Assembly (NCBI RefSeq): GCF_013466425.1
Contig: NZ_CP059165.1
Location: forward strand, 4,154,001 to 4,218,000
DNA: 64,000 nucleotides
Direction of reading: 5' to 3'
DNA from: Mycobacterium vicinigordonae
Lineage (GTDB): Bacteria; Actinomycetota; Actinomycetes; Mycobacteriales; Mycobacteriaceae
Part shown: one piece after another, positions 17,120 to 27,007 of the stretch
Layout of the letters: the number at the start of each line of letters is the position of its first letter
How positions within the stretch are numbered: position 1 is the first letter of the stretch
Notes under the pieces: model-generated
Databases searched by the model: none
What the model was told of the DNA's origin: nothing
What the model saw: the letters and a program-made list of their open reading frames with translations, nothing else
Program-made: the position numbers and the translations under genes

Positions 17120-18136
17120 TCAGTGCCTGCTCAGGGTCAGCGTCCCGTCGGTCCTGAGCACCTTGCTGGCAGTGATTCGCTCGGCCATGCGCGCCTCACG
17201 TTCCAGGTAGCGCTGCTTGGACTCGTCGAACTTCTCGGAAGCCGCCTCGAGCTCCTTGATCAGCAACGCCAGGTCGTCGCGCATCCATGCGGCCTCGCCG
17301 GTGAAATCCTCGCGCTCGAAGATCCGCCACTTACGCAGCACCGGCATGACCACCTCTTCAAGGTGGATGCGTGGGTCGTAAACGCCGCCGACGGCGATGA
17401 TCACCGCTTTGCGACGGAACTCCGGCACAGTGAATCCGGGCATCTTGAAATTGCGCAGGATCCGGTGCACCGACCGCATCGCCTGGTTGGGCGCGATGTC
17501 CAGGCCGGCGGCGCTGACATCGCGGTAGAAGATCATGTGCAGGTTCTCGTCGTGGGAAACGCGGGCCAACAGTTGATCGGCGATGCTGTCGTTGCAGGCT
17601 TTGCCGGTGTTGCGGTGTGAGACGCGGGTCGCCAGCTCCTGGAAGGAGACGTACATGACGGAGTCAAACACGCTCTCGGCGAACAAGTCGCCCTGCAGGT
17701 TCTGCCCCGGACTAAAGCCCCTAGTCATTTGCTCCATACGCAGCTTCTCCAGCTCGACCGGATCTACCGCGCGGGTGACCACCAAATAGTCGCGCAGCGC
17801 GGTGCTGTGCCGGTTCTCCTCGGCGGTCCAGCGGTTGACCCACTGCCCCCACGGGCCGTCCATGCTGAAGTTCATCGCGATCTCGCGGTGGTACGACGGC
17901 AAATTGTCTTCTGTCAAAAGGTTTTGCACCATCGCCACCTGGGCCACGTCGGAGAGCCGACTCTGCCCGGGCTCCCAGTCCTGTCCGTCCAAGGTGTAGT
18001 AGTTCCTGCCGTCCGACCACGGGATGTAGTCGTGCGGGCTCCACTCCTTGAACATCGAGAGGTGCCTATTGAGCAGTTGCTCCACCACCGGCTCCAGCTC
18101 TTCGAGTAGCTGCAGGTTGGTCATTTCTTTGGACAC
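17120..18136 (-). CDS. DesA1-like acyl-ACP desaturase
   Basis: This 338-residue soluble acyl-ACP desaturase closely resembles M. tuberculosis DesA1 (Rv0824c, also 338 residues) through the whole length, including WSPHDYIPWSDG, LSDVAQVAMVQNLLTEDNLP and SFQELATRVSHRNTGK. The diiron ligands are in TAEENRHSTALRD and SHDENLHMIFYRD. DesA1 introduces double bonds into acyl chains for mycolic acid synthesis, using O2 and reduced ferredoxin. This copy is probably a paralog, since desA1 normally sits elsewhere. It lies 13 bp downstream of the DATIN-like gene and is probably co-transcribed with it from a DosR-type promoter, an odd pairing for an oxygen-consuming enzyme. Confidence 0.9.
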   Translation of the reverse strand: MSKEMTNLQLLEELEPVVEQLLNRHLSMFKEWSPHDYIPWSDGRNYYTLDGQDWEPGQSRLSDVAQVAMVQNLLTEDNLPSYHREIAMNFSMDGPWGQWVNRWTAEENRHSTALRDYLVVTRAVDPVELEKLRMEQMTRGFSPGQNLQGDLFAESVFDSVMYVSFQELATRVSHRNTGKACNDSIADQLLARVSHDENLHMIFYRDVSAAGLDIAPNQAMRSVHRILRNFKMPGFTVPEFRRKAVIIAVGGVYDPRIHLEEVVMPVLRKWRIFEREDFTGEAAWMRDDLALLIKELEAASEKFDESKQRYLEREARMAERITASKVLRTDGTLTLSRH

Positions 18137-18149
18137 AGATGTCTCCCAG

Positions 18150-18917
18150 TTATTGATGTGAGGGGGTGATCAGCCCCAGGTTGCCGTCGTAGCGCGGGTA
18201 CAGCAGCTGGCCCCGCCCGGTGGCCTCGTCGGTGTAAAAAAGATGCCGCACCCCGTGCTCGCCCGCACGGTGAACCGCGACATCCTTGGAAAGTACTGGC
18301 GCCGCACGGGGATTCACGATCAGCGGTACGGGCGGGCCGGAGCTACCCGGTGACCAGACCCAGCCCGGAGGACGCACATGCTGCTGGCGGGCCAACCGTA
18401 ATCCAGACGGACCGGCCCGATACACCACAGCGTCCTCCCCCGTCTCGGCATCGGTAAACAAATTCACGTCGTAGTCCATCGCGTCCATCACCCGAACGGC
18501 ATCCATCGGATCCATACGTTGCAGCACAACCGATTTGCGGCGTGCAACAACGGCATTCGGGCCCACGGTCATCAGCCTTCGAGTCTCGTCCGGCCAAGGG
18601 CGGGGCCGCCACGGCGCGCACAAGCGCGCCAGTTGACGGTCCAGCCGCGCCAGCGCCGGCACGAGATCGTCGACCCCACTGGTGACCGCCACCATGCGCG
18701 CCGGCAGGTCCCCGACCCGCGTATTGACCTGCACCACCATCGGCCCACGCCCGCACAGCCCGGTCTTTACCCGCACCCGGGCACTCCAGATGATCGCGCG
18801 ACGATCCAGGATGCACCGGATCGCCCGCGCAATCTGTTCGGCGCGGACGGTAGACAGGCTGCCACCGGAGAAGACGGTGACACCGGGTGATTCCTGAACG
18901 AACTCGGGTGCACCCAT
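18150..18917 (-). CDS. DATIN/HPF-like dormancy-associated translation inhibitor
   Basis: This 255-residue protein has an N-terminal part resembling the ribosome-binding fold of hibernation factors and two copies of the HPF C-terminal type domain. The first copy is about 135-185 (RKSVVLQRMDPMDAVRVMD, then YDVNLFTDAETGEDAVVYR); the second is about 205-255 (VHRAGEHGVRHLFYTDEATGRGQLLYPR). This layout is that of Rv0079 (DATIN) and relatives, which are DosR-regulated and bind the ribosome to limit translation in dormancy. A DosR-type palindrome lies 113 bp upstream. It appears to head a two-gene unit with the desaturase. The family assignment is by motif reading only. Confidence 0.75.
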   Translation of the reverse strand: MGAPEFVQESPGVTVFSGGSLSTVRAEQIARAIRCILDRRAIIWSARVRVKTGLCGRGPMVVQVNTRVGDLPARMVAVTSGVDDLVPALARLDRQLARLCAPWRPRPWPDETRRLMTVGPNAVVARRKSVVLQRMDPMDAVRVMDAMDYDVNLFTDAETGEDAVVYRAGPSGLRLARQQHVRPPGWVWSPGSSGPPVPLIVNPRAAPVLSKDVAVHRAGEHGVRHLFYTDEATGRGQLLYPRYDGNLGLITPSHQ

Positions 18918-19030
18918 CGCTCAGCGACCCCGCTTTCCCAGCTATTCACCGTTATTCGCGATATCTTCACGATCAGCGACGACTGCGTGTCGCCGTCTAT
19001 CAGGGTTGCTGGCGCGCGCTCACACGGATA

Positions 19031-19044
19031 GGGACCAAAGTCCC
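19031..19044. promoter_or_regulatory. DosR (DevR) binding box
   Basis: GGGACCAAAGTCCC matches the DosR core GGGACTWWAGTCCC at 13 of 14 positions on either strand; it reads GGGACTTTGGTCCC on the minus strand. It is 113 bp upstream of the ATG of the DATIN-like gene. The only other nearby gene end is the 3' end of mbtI, so the box must serve the minus-strand DATIN-desaturase unit. DosR activates such promoters under hypoxia, nitric oxide and carbon monoxide. Confidence 0.8.
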
Positions 19045-19163
19045 GCGCTGGACATGCCGTCGGTCACCTCTTGGTGGCCTCGGCGGAAACGCCACCAACC
19101 GAACATGCCGATGTGGCGGTGTCGGACCCCGGGCCCGCTGCGGGTCCGGGCCAGGTCAGCGCG

Positions 19164-20541
<1,378 letters not shown>

Positions 20542-21065
20542 CCAATCGGCGCGCGCCGCCCCCGTGGGTCGCCACGTGACCTGCCGTTTGGGGCAAAATC
20601 CGGCCGCATTCGGCCCCCTGTGAGTTCTGTAGCTCGATGTCCGGCGCCGCGGGGACCCTTCGAAACCGGACGCTTCACACGGTCCGCTTCGGTCACACGC
20701 GGGCATCGAGCATGATTGCGTGCGACCGCAAATCCACCGCGACGTCGAAGTCAAGTCGGCCGCGCTCTACCTGTGCACCGGCGTGACACGTGGCCACCGA
20801 CGCCTCACAGCAAACTGACAGGCAACTGGCACCTGATCCACACCCTTCCCCGGCAAATCGCGTCAGCCAGCGCAGTTGCGATTTCCCTTGGTTACAAGGA
20901 GATTTCGGCAACGGTACTACCGGGATAATTCGTTCGAATCGACTACCACATCCCCATCCGCTCGAGTGGCGAGTGGCCACCGGCACAGTTAGGTTCGCAG
21001 CGTTGTCCCGCGGTCGCCCCCCGACGGCCGGAAATTCCGAATCGCCATGAGCGCGGAGGGTGTCG
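20542..21065. other. Non-coding interval upstream of the SbtA-like gene
   Basis: This interval of about 520 bp between the mbtI iron box and the next gene holds no ORF I would support on either strand. A TTAGGTT heptamer at 20989-20995 resembles half an iron box but lacks the second arm. GGAGG at 21055-21059 is the ribosome-binding site of the following gene. Promoters for the downstream gene must lie here, but I cannot place them. Confidence 0.5.
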
Positions 21066-22307
21066 ATGCTTCACGAGTTCTGGGAAAACTTCACCCACAA
21101 CCTGTTCAAGCCGCTGCTGCTGTTCTTCTACTTCGGGTTCCTGATCCCAATCCTCAAGGTGCGCTTCGAGTTTCCCTACGTCATTTACCAAGGCCTGACG
21201 ATGTACCTGCTGCTGGCTATCGGCTGGCACGGCGGTGAGGAGCTCGCCAAAATCAAGCCCGCAAGCATTGGCGTCATCGTCGGCTTCATGGTGGTGGGCT
21301 TCCTGTTGAATTTCGCGATCGGCAGCCTCGCGTACTTTCTGCTCGGCCGGATCACCAGAATGCGGCGCGTCGACCGGGCCACCGTCGCCGGTTATTACGG
21401 GTCAGACTCGGCCGGTACGTTCGCCACCTGCGTCGCGGTGCTGACCAGTGTCGGAATTGCCTTCAACGCGTACATGCCGGTGATGTTGGCGGTCATGGAG
21501 ATTCCAGGCTGCCTGGTGGCGCTATACCTGGTGGCGCGGCTGCGGCACCGCGGCATGGACGAGGCCGGGTATCTGCCCGACGAGTCCGGCTACACCGCGC
21601 CGACCAGAGTGAGCATTGGCCCCGGCGCCGTGGCGCGCCCCACCAGCGGCCAAAGCGTGGAGAGCGAACAACGCGCCATCGAGCAAGAACTCGAGTTGTC
21701 GATGGAGAAGCGCGAACACGACGGCTGGGACGACGTCGTCGCCAAACCCGGCGCCAATGGCAAGAAGGCCTCGCTGTTCTCCCGTGAATTGCTGCAGGAG
21801 GTGTTCCTCAACCCGGGGCTATGCCTACTGCTGGGCGGCATCGTCATCGGCCTGATCAGCGGACTGCAGGGGGAGAAGGTCGTCCACGACGACGACACGT
21901 TCTTCGTCACCGCGTTCCAGGGTGTGTTGGCACTGTTTCTGCTGGAGATGGGTATGACGGCCTCACGCAAGCTCCGCGACCTGCGCAGCGCGGGGAAGGG
22001 ATTCATCGTCTTCGGCCTACTGGCCCCGAATATATTTGCCGCACTTGGCATCATGGTCGCCCACAGTTACGCGGCCCTCACCGGCGCCGACTTCAAGCCG
22101 GGCACCTACGTGTTGTTCGCGGTGCTGTGCGGCGCGGCATCCTATATCGCCGTTCCCGCCGTCCAGCGCCTCGCGATCCCGGAAGCGAGCCCGACACTGC
22201 CGCTTGCGGCGTCACTCGGCCTGACGTTCTCCTACAACGTGACGATCGGGATCCCGCTGTATATCGAGTTCGCCCGCTTGGCTGGCCACTGGTTTCCTTC
22301 GAGCTGA
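21066..22307 (+). CDS. SbtA-like multi-pass membrane protein (Rv2387 type)
   Basis: This 413-residue integral membrane protein has two hydrophobic halves (about 1-160 and 245-413) joined by a charged cytoplasmic-type linker (about 170-240, rich in Glu, Lys and Arg). The halves contain small-residue motifs (YYGSDSAGTFATCVAVL, GAASYIAVPAVQRLAIPEASP) typical of the sodium-dependent bicarbonate transporter superfamily (SbtA/DUF897). Bicarbonate transport is therefore a reasonable guess but is not proven for the mycobacterial members. ATG at 21066 is chosen because GGAGG lies 6 bp upstream; a GTG at 21060 would abut that site. Position between mbtI and hemN matches Rv2387 of M. tuberculosis. It ends 7 bp from convergent hemN. 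Confidence 0.8.
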   Translation: MLHEFWENFTHNLFKPLLLFFYFGFLIPILKVRFEFPYVIYQGLTMYLLLAIGWHGGEELAKIKPASIGVIVGFMVVGFLLNFAIGSLAYFLLGRITRMRRVDRATVAGYYGSDSAGTFATCVAVLTSVGIAFNAYMPVMLAVMEIPGCLVALYLVARLRHRGMDEAGYLPDESGYTAPTRVSIGPGAVARPTSGQSVESEQRAIEQELELSMEKREHDGWDDVVAKPGANGKKASLFSRELLQEVFLNPGLCLLLGGIVIGLISGLQGEKVVHDDDTFFVTAFQGVLALFLLEMGMTASRKLRDLRSAGKGFIVFGLLAPNIFAALGIMVAHSYAALTGADFKPGTYVLFAVLCGAASYIAVPAVQRLAIPEASPTLPLAASLGLTFSYNVTIGIPLYIEFARLAGHWFPSS

Positions 22308-22314
22308 CATCCTT

Positions 22315-23499
22315 TCACCCCAGTAGCGTTCGAACCACACCGTCGGCAAGCAGGCGGCCCCGGTCGGAGAGGACCAGGCGGTCGCCGGCCGATTCGAGCA
22401 ATCCGTCGGCGACTACCTCCTCGGCACGCTCGAGTTCGGCCGCACCTAGCCGATCCAGCGAAAGACCTTCTCGCAGACGGATTCCCAGCAACACCTCCTC
22501 GGTGTGCAGCGCATCCAGGCTCAGTTCTTCGAAACCGGCCACCGGCAAAGCGCCGCCCGCCAGCAACTCGGCATAAGCGTTGGGGTGCTTTACATTCCAC
22601 CAGCGCGTGGTGCCGACATAGCCGTGTGCTCCCGGTCCCGCACCCCACCACTGGCCGCCGTTCCAGTAGCCGAGGTTGTGCCGGCACTCACCGCCAGGTC
22701 GAGACCAGTTCGACACTTCGTACCAGGTCAGCCCGGCCGCGGAAAGAAGTTCGTCCACCAACTCGTAGCGGTGCGCGAGCACGTCGTCATCGGGTGCGGC
22801 CAAATCGCCGGCACGGACCCGCCTGGCCATCGCGGTCCCCTGCTCCACCACCAGCGCATAGGCCGACACGTGATCGACACCGGTCTGCACCGCGGTGTCC
22901 ACCGAGCGCAGCAGATCGTCGTCGCTCTCCCCCGGGGTTCCGTAGATGAGGTCGAGGCTGACGTGCTCGAAGCCCACCTCCAGCGCCTCGCGGGCCGCCG
23001 CCGCGGACCGGTTGGGGGTGTGCACCCGGTCCAACACCCCTAGTACGTGCGGAACCACCGACTGCATGCCGAGCGAGACCCGCGTATAGCCGGCCGCACG
23101 GATAGCCTCGAAAAACTCCGGCCAGGTCGACTCCGGATTGGCCTCTGTGGTGATCTCGGCGTCCGGCGCCAAGGTGAAGTGTTCGCGCACCTGGTTCAGC
23201 AAGGTGGTCAGGCGGGCACCGCCCAGCAGTGACGGCGTGCCGCCCCCGACGAACACGGTGTGCAAGGTCGGGCCCTCTAGCCGTGCGGCCGCCAGCTCCA
23301 GCTCGGTGCGCAGTGCCGCCAGCCAGGCATCAGGATTGACCCCACCCAGCTCCGCGGGGGTGTAGGTATTGAAGTCGCAGTAGCCGCACCGCGTAATGCA
23401 GAACGGGACGTGCACGTAGAGCCCGAACGGTTGCCCCGCATGGGGTCGCACGTCCGGGAGCTCCGCGTGGGGCGGGATCCAGTGCTCGCTGGGGGCCAT
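22315..23499 (-). CDS. hemN: HemN/HemW-type radical SAM protein
   Basis: This 394-residue radical SAM protein carries the CxxxCxxC cluster motif as FCITRCGYCDF near residue 35, followed by FVGGGTPSLL and the C-terminal HemN-type domain. M. tuberculosis Rv2388c is annotated hemN (oxygen-independent coproporphyrinogen oxidase). Proteins of this shorter type with a CxxxCxxC-F ending often belong to HemW, a haem chaperone, so the exact biochemical role is uncertain. The ATG at 23499 fits the family N-terminus. It lies convergent to the SbtA-like gene and divergent from nirA. The rpfD and Rv2390c genes found upstream of hemN in M. tuberculosis are absent. Confidence 0.9.
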   Translation of the reverse strand: MAPSEHWIPPHAELPDVRPHAGQPFGLYVHVPFCITRCGYCDFNTYTPAELGGVNPDAWLAALRTELELAAARLEGPTLHTVFVGGGTPSLLGGARLTTLLNQVREHFTLAPDAEITTEANPESTWPEFFEAIRAAGYTRVSLGMQSVVPHVLGVLDRVHTPNRSAAAAREALEVGFEHVSLDLIYGTPGESDDDLLRSVDTAVQTGVDHVSAYALVVEQGTAMARRVRAGDLAAPDDDVLAHRYELVDELLSAAGLTWYEVSNWSRPGGECRHNLGYWNGGQWWGAGPGAHGYVGTTRWWNVKHPNAYAELLAGGALPVAGFEELSLDALHTEEVLLGIRLREGLSLDRLGAAELERAEEVVADGLLESAGDRLVLSDRGRLLADGVVRTLLG

Positions 23500-23646
23500 G
23501 CCCGAAATTCTGGCACGATACCCCTCCCTGGCGCTTTTCCCAGGTTGTTCCCGGTTTCTTTGACCCGTTCACTCAGGTTTCGCCGGTAGTTTTAATCATC
23601 ATGAAGAAAAATTTGGCCTGGTAGCACAGCACGTCCCGATCCGTGG

Positions 23647-23652
23647 CAGAAT
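23647..23652 (+). promoter_or_regulatory. Candidate -10 element for leaderless cysteine leader of nirA
   Basis: CAGAAT ends 7 bp before the GTG at 23660, the spacing expected if transcription starts at the G of that codon. It agrees with the mycobacterial TANNNT pattern at the conserved A and final T but not at the first base. No convincing -35 element is visible. Confidence 0.4.
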
Positions 23653-23659
23653 GGCACCC

Positions 23660-23752
23660 GTGACCGTCGCCAATTCGAACCTGCGAGTAGCGCTGGTGGT
23701 GCGGCGGCATATCGACCTCAAGCGCGTTTGCAGCTGTTGCTGTCTGCCTTGA
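23660..23752 (+). CDS. Cysteine-rich leader peptide upstream of nirA
   Basis: This 30-residue ORF starts at GTG (or at the in-frame ATG at 23651) and ends VCSCCCLP-stop, with four cysteines in its last seven residues. It stops 108 bp before nirA. Leaderless short ORFs with cysteine runs upstream of sulfur genes are known in mycobacteria as cysteine-responsive attenuators: ribosome stalling at Cys codons under cysteine shortage opens the downstream ribosome-binding site. The position upstream of sulfite reductase and APS reductase fits that model closely. The downstream segment can form hairpins such as GCGCC/GGCGC around 23800. Confidence 0.75.
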   Translation: MTVANSNLRVALVVRRHIDLKRVCSCCCLP

Positions 23753-23860
23753 TGTCGTAGACCCAGCCCATCTGTACCCCTGGCTGCCGGATCTGCGCCG
23801 CCGGAAGCAACGGCGCGCTGCGCGGATTCCAGCCCGTTTTATTCGTGAAGGAGTCTCCGT

Positions 23861-25531
23861 ATGACCACAGCACGCCCCGCCAAAGCGCCCCGCAACGAGG
23901 GCCAGTGGGCGCTGGGAAATCGTGAGCCACTCAATCCCAACGAAGAGATGAAGAAGGCGGGCGCGCCCCTGGAAGTGCGCGAGCGCATCGAGAACATCTA
24001 CGCCAAGCAGGGCTTCGACAGCATCGACAAGGATGACCTGCGCGGCCGTTTCCGCTGGTGGGGCCTGTACACCCAGCGTGAGCAGGGTTACGACGGCTCC
24101 TTCACCGGTGACGACAACATGGACCTCCTCGAGGCGAAGTACTTCATGATGCGGGTGCGCTGCGACGGCGGCGCCATTTCCGCGGCCGCGTTGCGCGTCC
24201 TGGGCCAGATCTCAACCGAGTTTGGTCGCGACACCGCCGACATCTCCGACCGGGAGAACATCCAGTACCACTGGATCCGGGTAGAGGACGTACCAGAGAT
24301 CTGGCGCCGTCTCGACGAGGTCGGACTACAGACCACCGAAGCCTGCGGCGATTGCCCGCGTGTGGTGCTGGGTTCGCCGCTGGCCGGTGAATCGCTGGAC
24401 GAGGTGCTCGACCCCACCTGGGCAATCGAGGAGATCGTCAAGCGCTACATCGGCAAGCCCGAGTACGCCGACCTGCCCCGAAAGTACAAAACCGCCATCT
24501 CGGGCTTGCAGGACGTCGCGCACGAGATCAATGACATCGCGTTCATCGGCGTCAACCACCCCGAGCACGGGCCGGGCCTGGACCTGTGGGTTGGCGGTGG
24601 GCTGTCGACCAACCCGATGCTGGCCCAGCGGCTCGGTGCCTGGGTCCCGCTGGACGAGGTGCCCGAGGTGTGGGAGGCGGTGACGTCGATCTTCCGCGAC
24701 TACGGCTACCGACGGCTGCGCGCCAAGGCGCGGCTGAAGTTCCTGGTCAAGGACTGGGGCGTAGAGAAATTCCGCCAGGTTCTCGAGACCGAGTATCTCA
24801 AGCGCCCGCTCATCGACGGTCCGGCGCCGGACCCGATCACGCATCCGATCGACCACGTCGGCGTGCAACGCCTCAAGAACGGGCTTAACGCGATCGGCGT
24901 CTCCCCCATCGCCGGACGGGTATCGGGCTCCATCCTGAGTGCTGTCGCAGATCTGGCCGACAATGCCGGGTCGGACCGGATCCGGTTCACCCCGTACCAG
25001 AAGCTGGTCATGCTCGACGTTCCGGACGACCAGCTCGACGAGACCCGCGCCGGCCTAGAAAGCCTGGGCCTGCAATCGCAACCGTCACGCTGGCGCCGAA
25101 ACCTGATGGCGTGCAGCGGAATCGAATTCTGCAAATTGTCATTCGCCGAAACTCGGGTGCGGGCACAGACTTTGGCACCCGAACTGGAGGCCCGGCTGGA
25201 GGACCTCAACGCCCAGCTCGACGTGCCGATCACGGTCAATATCAACGGCTGCCCCAACTCGTGTGCCCGGATTCAGATCGCCGACATCGGGTTCAAGGGC
25301 CAGATGGTCGACGACGGCAATGGCGGCTCGGTCGAGGGTTTCCAGGTTCACCTGGGCGGCGGGCTCGGCCTGGACAGCGGCTTCGGGCGCAAACTGCGTC
25401 AGCACAAGGTCACCAGCGAAGAGCTGGGCGACTACATCGACCGGGTGACCCGCAACTTCCTTAAGCACCGCAACGACGGTGAACGCTTCGCGCAGTGGGC
25501 GATTCGGGCAGAGGAGGACGACTTGCGATGA
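23861..25531 (+). CDS. nirA: Ferredoxin-dependent sulfite reductase (NirA/SirA)
   Basis: This 556-residue sirohaem/[4Fe-4S] reductase makes sulfide from sulfite for cysteine synthesis; Rv2391 (563 residues) was named nirA but acts as sulfite reductase. The cluster-sirohaem cysteines are seen in ACSGIEFCKL and INGCPNSCAR near 410-470. Substrate-anion arginines and lysines occur in SDRENIQYHWIR and ACGDCPRVV. The two half-domains typical of the family (repeats around 60-330 and 340-556) are both present. The start ATG follows GTGAAGGAGTC at a normal distance. The ATG of cysH overlaps its stop (ATGA). Expression is probably controlled by the upstream cysteine leader. Confidence 0.94.
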   Translation: MTTARPAKAPRNEGQWALGNREPLNPNEEMKKAGAPLEVRERIENIYAKQGFDSIDKDDLRGRFRWWGLYTQREQGYDGSFTGDDNMDLLEAKYFMMRVRCDGGAISAAALRVLGQISTEFGRDTADISDRENIQYHWIRVEDVPEIWRRLDEVGLQTTEACGDCPRVVLGSPLAGESLDEVLDPTWAIEEIVKRYIGKPEYADLPRKYKTAISGLQDVAHEINDIAFIGVNHPEHGPGLDLWVGGGLSTNPMLAQRLGAWVPLDEVPEVWEAVTSIFRDYGYRRLRAKARLKFLVKDWGVEKFRQVLETEYLKRPLIDGPAPDPITHPIDHVGVQRLKNGLNAIGVSPIAGRVSGSILSAVADLADNAGSDRIRFTPYQKLVMLDVPDDQLDETRAGLESLGLQSQPSRWRRNLMACSGIEFCKLSFAETRVRAQTLAPELEARLEDLNAQLDVPITVNINGCPNSCARIQIADIGFKGQMVDDGNGGSVEGFQVHLGGGLGLDSGFGRKLRQHKVTSEELGDYIDRVTRNFLKHRNDGERFAQWAIRAEEDDLR

Positions 25532-26268
25532 GCGAGGCGACCAAACCGAACGAAGACCGACTGCGGGAGCTGGCCGCCCGTGGCGCCGCCGAACTCGACG
25601 GCGCCGACGCCACCGACCTGTTGCGCTGGACCGAGGAGAACTTCGGCAACATCAACGGTCCGCGAGGCTGGGCGACGTGCAACTACGTGGTGGCCTCCAA
25701 CATGCAGGATGCCGTGCTGGTGGATCTGGCCGCCAAGGTGCGCCCGGGAGTGCCAGTGATGTTCCTGGACACCGGGTACCACTTCGTGGAGACCATCGGC
25801 ACCCGTGACGCGATCGAGTCCGTCTACGACATCCGGGTGGTCAACGTGACTCCGGAGCACTCGGTGGCCGAGCAGGACAAGCTGCTGGGCAAGGATCTGT
25901 TCAGCCGGGATCCCGGCGAGTGCTGCCGGCTGCGCAAGGTGGTTCCGTTGGGCAAGGCGCTTCGCGGTTATTCCGCATGGGTGACCGGCATCCGCCGGGT
26001 CGAGGCGCCGACCCGCGCCAATGCTCCGCTGATCAGCTTCGACGAGGCATTCAAGCTGGTGAAGATCAACCCGCTAGCCGCGTGGTCCGACCAGGATGTG
26101 CAGAACTACATCGACAAGCACGATGTGTTGGTCAATCCCCTTGTCTATGAAGGATATCCGTCAATTGGCTGCGCCCCGTGCACGGCAAAGCCGATCGAAG
26201 GCGCCGACCCGCGCAGCGGACGCTGGCAGGGACAGTCCAAGACCGAATGCGGGCTGCACGCCTCGTGA
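25528..26268 (+). CDS. cysH: CysH, adenylylsulfate (APS) reductase
   Basis: This 246-residue enzyme reduces APS to sulfite. The [4Fe-4S] signature of assimilatory APS reductases is present as ECCRLRKV plus GCAPC, which separates it from cluster-free PAPS reductases. The C-terminal catalytic ECGLH motif is intact, six residues from the end (TECGLHAS). The ATG at 25528 overlaps the nirA stop; an upstream in-frame GTG at 25495 lies inside nirA. Its own stop overlaps the GTG of che1. Reductant is thioredoxin by family knowledge. Confidence 0.94.
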   Translation: MSEATKPNEDRLRELAARGAAELDGADATDLLRWTEENFGNINGPRGWATCNYVVASNMQDAVLVDLAAKVRPGVPVMFLDTGYHFVETIGTRDAIESVYDIRVVNVTPEHSVAEQDKLLGKDLFSRDPGECCRLRKVVPLGKALRGYSAWVTGIRRVEAPTRANAPLISFDEAFKLVKINPLAAWSDQDVQNYIDKHDVLVNPLVYEGYPSIGCAPCTAKPIEGADPRSGRWQGQSKTECGLHAS

Positions 26269-26978
26269 CCCCTCTGGTACTAACCGCGCACGGAAGCGCG
26301 GATCCACGGTCGGCAGCCAACGCCCGGGCGGTCGCGGATCAGGTGGCCCGCCTGCGCCCCGGCCTTGACGTGCGGGTTGCGTTCTGCGAGCACAACTCTC
26401 CGGGATTAGCCGATGTGCTGGAATCCTGTGCCGGCGAGGCAATCGTGACTCCGCTGCTGTTGGCCGACGCGTACCACGCACGGGTGGACATCCCGAACCA
26501 GATTTCAGCATGCGGTGTCAGCCAACGGGTGCGGCAGGCCGAGGTACTCGGCGAAGACGATCGACTGGTATCGGTGCTGCGGCATCGGGTCGCAGAGCTC
26601 AGCGTGTCGCGACTCGACGACACCGTCGGCGTGCTCGTGGTGGCGATCGGCTCGTCGAACCCGGCCGCCAATGCCCGCACCGCCGAGGTGGCGCCCAAGG
26701 TTGCCGTCGGAACCCGTTGGACCGCAGTGGCCACAGCATTCGCCACCCGTCCGGAGCTGCCACTGGACGAAGCGGTCGACAGGCTGCGGCGCCAGGGCGC
26801 CGCACGGGTGGTCATCGCGCCGTGGTTCCTGGCGCCTGGCCGCATCCCGGACCGCGTCGAACGATTCGCGCGAGACGCCGACGCGCTGATGGCGTCGCCC
26901 TTGGGGGCCCACCGCTTAGTGGCCGCGACGGTGTTGGACCGCTTCGATCAGGCCGCCGCGGAGCGGATCGCCGCGTAG
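26265..26978 (+). CDS. che1: Che1, sirohydrochlorin ferrochelatase (CbiX type)
   Basis: This 237-residue two-domain chelatase of the CbiX/SirB family inserts iron into sirohydrochlorin to make the sirohaem required by NirA. Metal-site histidines are visible in VLTAHGSADPRS near the N-terminus and in LLADAYHARVD around residue 70. The second half repeats the fold (VLVVAIGSSNPAANARTAE). The start is the GTG at 26265 overlapping the cysH stop; the frame is open further upstream inside cysH. It completes a reductase-cofactor operon as in Rv2391-Rv2393. Confidence 0.9.
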   Translation: MTPLVLTAHGSADPRSAANARAVADQVARLRPGLDVRVAFCEHNSPGLADVLESCAGEAIVTPLLLADAYHARVDIPNQISACGVSQRVRQAEVLGEDDRLVSVLRHRVAELSVSRLDDTVGVLVVAIGSSNPAANARTAEVAPKVAVGTRWTAVATAFATRPELPLDEAVDRLRRQGAARVVIAPWFLAPGRIPDRVERFARDADALMASPLGAHRLVAATVLDRFDQAAAERIAA

Positions 26979-27007
26979 CCGCATCGTGCGATCGCCTACC
27001 AACCGGC

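Noticed and set aside
20985..21005. TTAGGTT half of an iron box upstream of the SbtA-like gene
   Set aside because: Only the first seven bases fit; the second arm (CGCAGCGTTGTC) has almost no match to the IdeR consensus.
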